Both the position numbers and the translations under genes were made by a program. A stretch of 64,000 bases of DNA, from NCBI RefSeq assembly GCF_025698545.1, contig NC_068576.1:55960094-56024093 (forward strand), in the 5' to 3' direction. This stretch comes from Gossypium raimondii. Lineage: Eukaryota; Streptophyta; Magnoliopsida; Malvales; Malvaceae. Under the pieces are notes generated by a model that saw only the letters and a program-made list of their open reading frames with translations, searched no databases and was not told where the DNA came from. Below are positions 56,398 to 64,000 of this stretch, piece by piece. Numbering within the stretch: the stretch's first letter is position 1; every line of letters begins with the position of its first letter.

Positions 56398-56595
56398 ATG
56401 GGCGAGGAAGGAGATATTAACGGGGCGAAGAAGATCCTATCACCATGCGACGTTGAGGCTTTAAAGAAGTGTTTGCAAGAAAACAAAGGGGATTACGTGA
56501 AATGTCAATCTCAGATAGAAGCTTTCAAGTCTTCTTGTTCATTGAAGAAACCGACCCCATCTGCGGGTTCTACAAGTAGCAGCCGAAGCCATTGA
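56398..56595 (+). CDS. Small four-cysteine (CHCH-like) protein, 65 aa
   Basis: A single-exon frame beginning with ATG in a good context (AAAATGG). A longer in-frame reading upstream would need a non-ATG start and is rejected. Four cysteines at residues 17, 25, 36 and 47 lie in two amphipathic helical segments (PCDVEALKKCLQENKGDYVK, then CQSQIEAFKSSC), followed by a Ser-rich tail. This resembles small CHCH proteins imported to the mitochondrial intermembrane space through MIA40-dependent disulfide formation. However the spacing is C-x7-C-x10-C-x10-C, not the usual twin Cx9C, so assignment to COX19/COX23-like assembly factors is tentative. Being a conserved-looking short protein with a plausible 5' UTR, it is probably a real gene. 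Confidence 0.75.
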   Translation: MGEEGDINGAKKILSPCDVEALKKCLQENKGDYVKCQSQIEAFKSSCSLKKPTPSAGSTSSSRSH

Positions 56596-57439
56596 TTTTC
56601 TGGTTTGATAAGAGTGAAATCCCTTGATTTTGACTGCGTAACCCATCTCCATACTTGCTTTATCGTGTTACCTTTTCAAGCTTTACTGATCTTTTAAGAT
56701 GTAGTTTGCACTGTAATTTAAGTAAATTTTGGAACCAGCCAAGAACCCTAGTTTGATACCTATGAATTTTGCCGTAATAATTTCCCGATTGTTATTACAG
56801 ATCATGATTTTTCTTCTGTTCTGTTTCGAATTCGATATCTTTGTTTTGAAATTGGTTAATTTATGCTTTTAGTCCCTGCACTATGCGTAGGTTGTGTATT
56901 TAATCTCTATATTTAGTTTGATCAAATTTAGTTATATGTATTTTTCGAATTGGTTAATTTTAATCCTATACATTTCAAATTCGATATCTTCATTTTGACA
57001 TGGTAAAATTCTGCTATTAATTGTGTACTATGAATAAAATTATAGATTTAATCCATGTTATCCATCTGGATTATTCTCATTCTCAGTCTTCATATTTTTT
57101 CAAAATTCAAAATTTCAGTCTAAACCTGTAATTCTAAAATTTAAAAAACACAGCTTAAAAATAACCAAATTAAAATATATATGAATTAAATACATATCTT
57201 ATATATAGTGCAGGGACTAATAGCATAATTTAACCCTTCGAAATTTATTTGCTTTCTTTTGAACTGACCTGTGTTTAGCTTCTCAGGATTCAGGCTCTCA
57301 ACGGTTGCTTGTGATTATCGTAATGAGATCGGAACTTTAGTATAAATTTAATCAATGAATGATGTTGTTTATCACAAATATCCTAATATTTTTCATATTT
57401 CTTTTTCTGTCCATGTTATTTTCCAAAAATAATTACATT
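56596..57439. other. Spacer between the four-cysteine gene and the lipase gene
   Basis: It contains the 3' UTR of the plus-strand gene and, convergently, the 3' UTR of the lipase. The AT-rich stretch 56860-57240 has partial inverted symmetry (TTAATTTATGCTTTTAGTCC and GGGACTAATAGCATAATTTA), probably another small foldback. Confidence 0.5.
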
Positions 57440-59988
57440 TCACCAATCATCCCTATGTGATTTCTTGAGCACCATATGCCCAGATTCATCTCTATCGAAA
57501 AGTCGTTCGATCAATTCGTTCCAGCTTACTTTGCTCTTGCTTTTCCCCGACGATCCAACGGATGACTCGCTACTCAATTTACAGGAGTTGTACTTCTCTA
57601 CGTCCTCGGACTCGTCGAAAGTTCCGTATTCGGACGGTGGCGAATAAGCATGGGGCACTGATAATGAAACAGCCCTTTGAAGTGCAGCTTTGTACTCTTG
57701 CTTGTGTTCTTTTGTTAATGTCTCTTGCCTTTCCATTCTTTGTTTTGCTGGTATCTCCATGATCCTATCTTTCTCTAGCATTAACTAAAGCAAAAAAAAT
57801 ATAGGGTAAACTACTCTAAGGTCAGTAAGCTATTAATAAGTTTAGATTTTAGTCACTTAACTTCAAAAAATTACAAAATGATTATTCAACTATTTGAAAG
57901 CTTTCATTTAAGTCACTAAACTATTCAAAAGTTTTTATTTAAGTCATTAGGTTGTTAAGCTTTTTCTTTTAAAAGTTCGGCCAACAAGCCCGAAGTGACG
58001 ATTTAATGATCAGTACGGTAGATAAGTAACCATCGACAAGTAAAAAAACATACATTAGATAAAAAACGATCTAACAGTCAATATTGGAGATAAGAGAATA
58101 AAATTGTTTGGATTTTGGTTTGTAGATTCATGACGTTCAAAATTTTTTCATAAAAAAAAACCTGAATGGTCGAAGAAAAAGGGAAAGAGAGCTTTTGATT
58201 AGTGCAGGTAGTGTGAACAAAGGTCATGGAGCAGCAATTTTAACAATCCAATGACTTAAATAAAAACTTTTGCATTGTGCAGTGACCAATTTGTAACTTT
58301 TTGAAGTTGAGTGATCAAAATTTAAACTTACTAATAGTTTAGTGACTTTGAGTGTAATTTACCCAAAAAATGTAATTGGCTAAGTTCTATTTGATTTAAA
58401 CCATTACCATGAACATAAAAATGCAGCTTTAAACTTACATCCATGGCTCTCTGTGATTCTCTTTCAATCCATATTATAGCATGGTCAGATGTGGCGTTAC
58501 ACGAAAGAACTATGTGCTCGAACCTTCCATCCACGGGCACTGCTGTCTTCACAACTGGGGGAAACCTTCCACATCTGCAAAAGCCAAATATAATGGAGGG
58601 TGTCCATCAAGAGATCAAAAGTTCTTATGGCGATAAAACTGGCTGTCATACAGCATGTACTGAGTCGAGCCTTGCAAGGCATTCTCACGATGACATCACC
58701 GTAGTTAAGAAAAACCCGAATTCACTAAGTATATGGGGGGGGGGGGGGAGAGACGGTTGTTATGCCTCATTATACCTGAAAGGCTTTCGCTCGACAATGT
58801 GATAGAGGCGACCGGGTGCATATAGCCTCCTTGGATCTTTAAGCATCTTCTCCTCAGGTATACAAGTATCCTTCATACATCTCAGGCATAGTAGGCATGG
58901 CAAACTGTTTAAATGGTGAACCGAGAGTAAGCATATTTTTATTTGCAACTAGGAAAACCGGTACTTGATTGGGCAACTGGCTTTACCAAAGGATGTTAGC
59001 ACACTCCAGAGGCCTATATCAGCTATAAACAAAACGAATTCGAAATGGATTATAGTCCAACTATACCAGAAAAGTGACTTGAAAATGTCTTCTAACGGCG
59101 TGGCTGTTCGTGGCAAGAAATCATCCTGATACAGAGACATAAGTTCATATCCCAGTATTTAGATAAACATGTCGTGCGGTAGAAATTACAATACTAAAAG
59201 TTCTGCGATATACTGACTGATAGTATGTATCGTAGCTGACAAAAAACAAGGCCGAGCATTGAAGGGGGCGAAAAATAACTTGCCTGAAGAACAACGGAAT
59301 TAATGACATCTGCGTATCTGACTGCTAAATTCAGCGACATGCACCTAGCAGGCGCGATAGCATAGCACCTGATCCTACTCCTGTCGATGTTTCCAAGTTT
59401 ATCCTGATGCTGGGCAACCACCAAAGCTAACATGGCTGCTACACCTGACCCGAGAGAATGTCCTGCAAATGTCAAAGTATAATTTGGGTGCTCCTCGACG
59501 AGTTCCTTCAAAACTTCACACTCTGCATCTAAAACCCATCCGGCAGCCTTCAAGAGTCCGTTATGAACATAGCCACCATCAAATTTCCTTTTACCCAACT
59601 GATTATCCAAAAGCACTTGGTAATCACTTTCTTTTGCCAAATTAAGACCTCTAATGGCAAGAACTATATCGGAATGCTCGTGATCGAGGTATAGTATGTA
59701 AGAAGGAGCCCGTCCTCTAGTGTCTTTGTAAGTTTTTCTGAGAATTAACCAATCAGGGTTGATCCCATATCCTCCAGGGGGTTCCCAAAGGGGATGTCGA
59801 ATATTGTCCTCATAAACAGCTAGAATGTAGCGGCAAAGTCGAGGAACAGGTTCGAATTCTTCGGCGGTTGCAAGACCACATGTTACACTATCGTGGCCAG
59901 CGGTATGCAGGCATCGGTTCCATGCCCATCGAGCACAAGCTAGGCAGTAAATACATTCAAGGAGTGGGAGGCCGCATATGATCGACAT
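57440..59988 (-). CDS. Class-3 lipase / sn1-diacylglycerol-lipase-like alpha/beta hydrolase (At3g49050 type)
   Basis: Five exons, in coding order: 59988-59284, 59125-59067, 58904-58776, 58574-58439, 57784-57440 (1,374 nt, 457 aa). Intron 1 is GC-AG (CAG|GCAAGT); the others are GT-AG. The first exon carries most of the hydrolase fold: TYKDTRGRAPSYILYLDHEH, then the nucleophile elbow GHSLG at 176-180 (Ser178), then IRCYAIAPARCMSLNLA. The N-terminal 22 residues are hydrophobic and Cys-rich (LECIYCLACARW). A second Cys-rich cluster (CLPCLLCLRCMKDTC) lies near 255-270; both could be acylated, which would place the enzyme at membranes (inference). The C-terminal region is Ser/Lys-rich (SSVGSSGKSKSKVSWNEL). 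Some relatives were described as calmodulin-binding heat-shock-related proteins (from memory). The expected reaction is hydrolysis of acylglycerol esters; the substrate is unknown. Confidence 0.93.
57804..58364. repeat. Family B MITE-like element in lipase intron 4
   Basis: Long terminal inverted repeats (roughly 100 bp): the left begins GGGTAAACTACTCTAAGGTC, and the reverse complement of the right end begins GGGTAAATTACACTCAAAGT. Both continue through ATTAGTAAGTTTA-like and CAAAAAxTTACAAA blocks. It makes up about 86% of the 654-bp intron 57785-58438. A second copy lies at 61954-62518 in the opposite orientation. Confidence 0.85.
58735..58748. repeat. G14 homopolymer in lipase intron 3
   Basis: Fourteen consecutive G on the plus strand, hence C14 in the transcript, about 27 nt downstream of the exon-3 donor. 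Confidence 0.95.
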
Positions 59989-61750
59989 CGATGCCTACTC
60001 TCGGAGATCGACAATGTAGAGCACGAATTTGCATGTAAAAGGCCTGGAAAACAAGGGAAAGTAGTCCACTAATGTGGGAAAATACCAAACAGGAACTTGG
60101 ATGAGATACCAAATTCACACACATTCAAGCAGCAATCACTGTACAAATTAGAGGAATCAAACAAAGAAAATTCAAAGAGATTTGAAACAAAACTAGTTGA
60201 GGACTTTTATCATACATTTCAACTACAAAGTAGTTATATGAGTACAGAGTGTTCGAATTCAGTATATTGATTTCTGTTATACCTACGACTTGCGAGCTCA
60301 CCCCGCACCCTACCAACCTCGCGAGACAATACAAATCAACATACAAGTTAAGGGCAACTGTGATGACAAGAAGCCCAAGTCTCTACGAGCCTATAACCTC
60401 GCTAAAACACATAGTGGGAACTATACCTCTAACATGAATAGAATATCTCTCCTTCATATCTCACATTTATTCATTGTCCTAACATGACAATCTCATAACT
60501 ACAGAGATAAGACATTAATAGGTCGTTTGCATTCTAAGGAATATGGAACTAATGCCGGGGCAAGGAGTGGCATATGTGGAAGGAATAAAGGCACCCGTTT
60601 TAAGACGCACATTGACTCTCTCGACACTCACACTTTTAGCTTTCCTCACCCTCTCTAACTCCAACCCCCTAAAGAACCCGAATTCCAACTGTCTATAATC
60701 ACTTATGGCTCTCCGCCCACTAAATGAACCGTGGCAACCCATCTTAATCCCTACTTTCTATCAACAATTTTCAATCATATATAAACCAAGTCCATTCAAA
60801 AACTATGCAGAGGTTCCCCTATGATGATACACTACCAACTGAACATACCAAAAAACAAAAAAAATAAAGAATCAATTCAAAAGCAGTCTAAACAGTACCA
60901 AATATAGCTTCCACACCATTGTCAAGTGTAAAAACAAAGCACTCACCAGATAGAGTAAATGATGACTATAGAAAGAACTGCAACTCGAGGTGGCTCATAA
61001 ATTGATAGCTGTACAAAGAAACCGATCTGGGTCTCTCCAGCATTAGGGTTTTCAATGTCATAAGCTACTCAGTGATCACAATTTTTGAATTTTATCACTA
61101 AAAAAAAAAGCAGTTCAGAGCTATAAGAGAAAAATAAAAAAGACCCAAGGTATCAAATTTCTGTCTGATCAACAAAAAAACAACAAATTAGGTTAAAAAG
61201 AAAAATAAAAAGACTTGTTAAGAGTGAAACAAATGGGATTCCATGTTCATATGCAAATGTTCCTTGATAAGAAACTGAAGACAAAAGACATGGACTTTAA
61301 TTTATGAGGTTTAGGTTGATTGGGGTAATGCTGAGTTGTATTATAAAATATTTAAATTGACAGGCAAAAAAAGTAGGTATAATAAGACAAAGGAAGAAAA
61401 ATTGAGAAGGCTAGCTAACTACAACTACAAGCCAAATTCCAGTTAGTTTGAATTAAAAATAAATAATAGTGACCAATGTTTTAAGGTTGCTTTTTGATTC
61501 TTCTTCTTCGATAAAAAAAATTCAGTGATTTCAACCCAGAAAGAAAACAGTGAATAAATTTTAACAAGTGTCATATAATACATTGATTAATAATATTTCC
61601 CTTAAAAGTATTAGCTGTTTAAGAAATTTTGTTTGGACCAACCGATGGGCTACGAAACTGTGAAGATGAAGGTGAAGGCTGAAGCACGTTACTGTTGATC
61701 ATCATCATCCACTTAACGATCAAAACTCCTGATTCTGGGATTTTTTTTTT
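59989..61750 (-). promoter_or_regulatory. Presumed 5' UTR, leader introns and promoter of the lipase gene
   Basis: A possible leader-exon donor (CTATCTG|GTGAGT) at about 60950 would splice to an acceptor upstream of the ATG at 59988, but the structure is not certain. A minus-strand 75-codon frame at 60515-60742 lies inside this region. Confidence 0.35.
60515..60742 (-). other. Unassigned 75-codon open frame upstream of the lipase
   Basis: It begins MGCHGSFSGRRAISDYRQLE and is Arg/Ser-rich, in the mRNA sense of the lipase and about 530 bp beyond its ATG. The composition is more protein-like than neighbouring chance frames, but I recognise no family. It could be an upstream ORF, a separate small gene, or chance. 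Confidence 0.2.
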
Positions 61751-61789
61751 TTAATCCTTCACGTTGCCAATGCTTGCTTTTATGTTGTT

Positions 61790-61790
61790 T

Positions 61791-61821
<31 letters not shown>

Positions 61822-61824
61822 TTT
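61790..61824. repeat. (ATTT)n microsatellite
   Basis: A clean tetranucleotide run of about 8-9 units. Confidence 0.92.
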
Positions 61825-61953
61825 TGGGCTATTAGGGAGCGTTATATGAGCCTTTTTTTTTTACCGAGAAGTGGAGAACGTGATACGTGAAGTTGGGTAA
61901 CTAGACGTTTTTTTTTTTAAACACAATTCAGGCAAAAGTAATGATAATAAAAA

Positions 61954-62518
61954 GGGTAAAGCACAATTAAGGTAACTAAATTATTAGTAAATTTACGTTT
62001 GATCATTTAACTTTAAAAAGTTACAAAATGGTCACTGAATTATTCAAAAGTTTTCGTGTAAGTCGATAGGCTTTTAAAATAACTGCTATTATGATCTTAT
62101 TTGTTCGCACTGTCTTCTCTAATTGAAAGCTCTTTTTCCCTTTTTTTTCTATTGTTCAATATTTTTTTATGAAACTGTTTTGAACATCAAAAATCTGTGA
62201 ACCAAAATTCACATAATATTATTTTCCAAATCACTGACCCTGACCGTCAGGTCGACTTGGAACTAAGATATGTTCTTCTATTCATCAATGAGTATTAATC
62301 CACCGTACCAAATAATTGAATTATTGCTTGGAGCTCGTTAACTGGACTTTAAAAAAAGACTTAACAGTTGAGGGACTTAAATAAAAATTTCTGAATAGTT
62401 CAGTGACTTAAATAAAAACTTTCATATAATTTAATGATTATTTTATAACTTTTTGAAGTTAAATGATTAAAATGTAAATTTACTAATAATTTAATAACAG
62501 TGAGTATATAGTTTACCC
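61954..62518. repeat. Family B MITE-like element, second copy (inverted relative to the first)
   Basis: The ends are GGGTAAAGCACAATTAAGGT and the inverted counterpart GTATATAGTTTACCC. The interior (GAAAGCTCTTTTTCCCTTTT, then GTTTTGAACATCAAAAATCT) is the reverse complement of the interior of the copy at 57804-58364, so the family has an oriented core, not only shared ends. Confidence 0.85.
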
Positions 62519-62767
62519 TAATAAAAATTATTTCCAAAAAAACTAAAAATATATTATTATTCTGTGTTTATAGAGAAAAGATAATTTTAGAAGTGGTCTA
62601 GGATGATGTTATGTATTTTCTTTTAGAAGGTAGTTAAACAAAAATATATTATGACAAAAAAAGTATTAAATTTATAAAAATTAAAAAAAATCAAATTATG
62701 GTTTAGTTGAAATGATAAAGTTAACAACCTACACTATATTAGGTTCAAATCTGTCTTTCAGTATATA

Positions 62768-63230
62768 TTTGGCATAATGACAAATTAAGGCCTTAATGTT
62801 TATATCTTTTGTTAAATTGACTTTTGTTTAATTAAATTTGATCCTTTGCTTTTTAAAAATCAAATTTGACCAATAACCTTTTAAAAGAATCAAATTATTA
62901 TTTTCTTAATAAAAATATTGACTAAAACATTAAATTTTTAAACATGGCATCCAACATAGCAATCTATGTATACTTCATGTTTGTTTGTTTTAATTTTATG
63001 AATTTTTTGTTTTTTTAATATTTTTATTAATTTTAATTTTTGTTGAGTAGTTTCATGTCAGCATGAAAATATGTGGTTGAAGACTAGCATCGTTAAAAAA
63101 TAATATTTTAGTTAATATTTTCATAAAAATGTAATTTGACTATTTTGAAAGACTAATGATTAAATTTAGCTAAAAAAGGGATCAAAATGACAAAAGACAT
63201 AAATATTGAAGGCTAAATTTATTTTTATGT
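62768..63230. repeat. MITE-like foldback (about 460 bp)
   Basis: The left arm (AAGGCCTTAATGTTTATATC) is related to the reverse complement of the right arm (TAGCCTTCAATATTTATGTC), with matching TTTTGT and TTGATCC phrases further in. Confidence 0.65.
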
Positions 63231-63302
63231 TTATTTTTATATTTTATATAAAATATAAAATTATATGTTTGAAAAAAATTTACTTTAATAATAGTAAACA
63301 AT

Positions 63303-63671
63303 GTAAAAGTGTCACGGAGGTCCTTGTATTATGAGTTAGATTGTATTTTACTCATTTACTAAAAAATTGACAAATTAATTTACGCACATTAGATCAAAAA
63401 GTAAACTTATTACTTTTGTTAAAAATTTCATCAAATTCTACTATTAAAAATTGGCGTGGCTGATAGAAAAACCTGACAGTTACATTGGTGTGCCATGGGC
63501 ACCTCATACTGATGTATAGGGACCAACTTTTAACAGTAAAAATAGATGAAACCTTTAACAAAATGATCGATTTACTCTTTGTTTGGAGATACATAAATTA
63601 ATTTATCTATTTTTAATAAAAATGATAAAATATAATTTTACTTCTAATAAAAAAATTTATGATACTTTTAT
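63303..63671. repeat. Family A MITE-like element, copy 5
   Basis: The left end GTAAAAGTGTCACGGAGGTC and right end ATGATACTTTTAT flank an interior with CCATGGGCACCTCATACTGA and TTTACTCTTTGTTTGG, homologous to copy 4. It is more diverged than copy 4. Confidence 0.75.
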
Positions 63672-64000
63672 AAAAAAAACAAAATAATTATTAAATAAGA
63701 TTTGTGAAGACGGAAAAGGCAAATGGCATTACAACACGCACGACTTTGACAAGTAGACTGGTTTTCTTGGCTGTTGGTACCTAATTTGATTGTTTATTTA
63801 TTTATTTTTAAACTTTTAATTTAATTATGAAAGTATATTAAAGTTTTTAAATTGATACAATGTTTACAATTATCCATAGCATATTTCAATATCTTAAATA
63901 AGAAGATAAACGCGCTTCAGCATGCTCAAACTTACGTATTCTTGTACTGACAATAATATCGATATCAAACTCAATGCTAAGTCAAGACTCAGGGTAGGTC

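Larger units (their letters stand above)
61751..64000. other. Repeat-rich spacer at the right end of the window
   Basis: It contains an ATTT microsatellite, a family-B element, a foldback (62768-63230) and a family-A element. No gene is supported from 63672 to the end. Confidence 0.6.

Noticed and set aside
58443..58802. A 119-codon plus-strand frame across lipase exons 3-4.
   Set aside because: It reads through the G14 tract and lies antisense to well-supported lipase exons; no protein signature.

Overview
This window is nuclear DNA of a flowering plant. Genes are split by short GT-AG (and two GC-AG) introns, lie in long AT-rich spacers, and encode eudicot-type proteins, including an organellar prolyl-tRNA synthetase, a USP/kinase/U-box protein and a KIN-10 kinesin. 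Gene content and the style of the small inverted-repeat elements suggest a malvid such as cotton (Gossypium). That is inference from familiarity; no database search was possible. I see no prokaryotic-type system, CRISPR array, rRNA or convincing tRNA gene.

Layout. 32-5252 (-): complete 11-exon organellar prolyl-tRNA synthetase (551 aa). 6766-9131 (+): decayed Ty1/copia element with a 3' LTR, directly followed by a 5'-truncated C2-domain (SRC2-like) pseudogene at 9139-9804. 9.8-19.3 kb: gene-poor AT-rich DNA with microsatellites and foldbacks. 19343-22115 (+): two-exon proline/serine-rich protein of the At5g52430 type (465 aa). 24.45-25.26 kb (-): Ty3/gypsy fragment. 27092-30818 (-): nine-exon C2H2 zinc-finger/coiled-coil protein (690 aa) with an upstream 5'-UTR intron. 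34204-39175 (-): ten-exon USP + coiled coil + kinase + U-box protein (789 aa) whose kinase catalytic residues look degenerate. 39.2-44.7 kb: spacer with a fossil PIF/Harbinger transposase. 44764-47944 (+): five-exon coiled-coil protein. 48726-53485 (-): 17-exon KIN-10C-like kinesin (668 aa). 54905-55597: solo LTR. 56398-56595 (+): 65-aa four-cysteine protein. 57440-59988 (-): five-exon class-3 lipase/diacylglycerol-lipase-like protein (457 aa). 60-64 kb: presumed 5' UTR/promoter of the lipase, then repeats.

The genes do not form a pathway or cluster; they are independent housekeeping and signalling genes. From memory, several resemble genes in two Arabidopsis neighbourhoods (At5g51-52, and At3g49050/At3g49055), which suggests conserved microsynteny. 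All exon joins were worked out by hand from splice motifs, frame continuity and family similarity. For the multi-exon genes the summed exon length is a multiple of three and each join is in frame.

The most interesting observations are the probable pseudokinase in the U-box protein, the copia element butted against a broken C2 gene, a fossil Harbinger transposase, two GC-AG introns, and several families of inverted-repeat elements, one of which makes up most of a lipase intron. I found no clear sign of an undescribed biological system.
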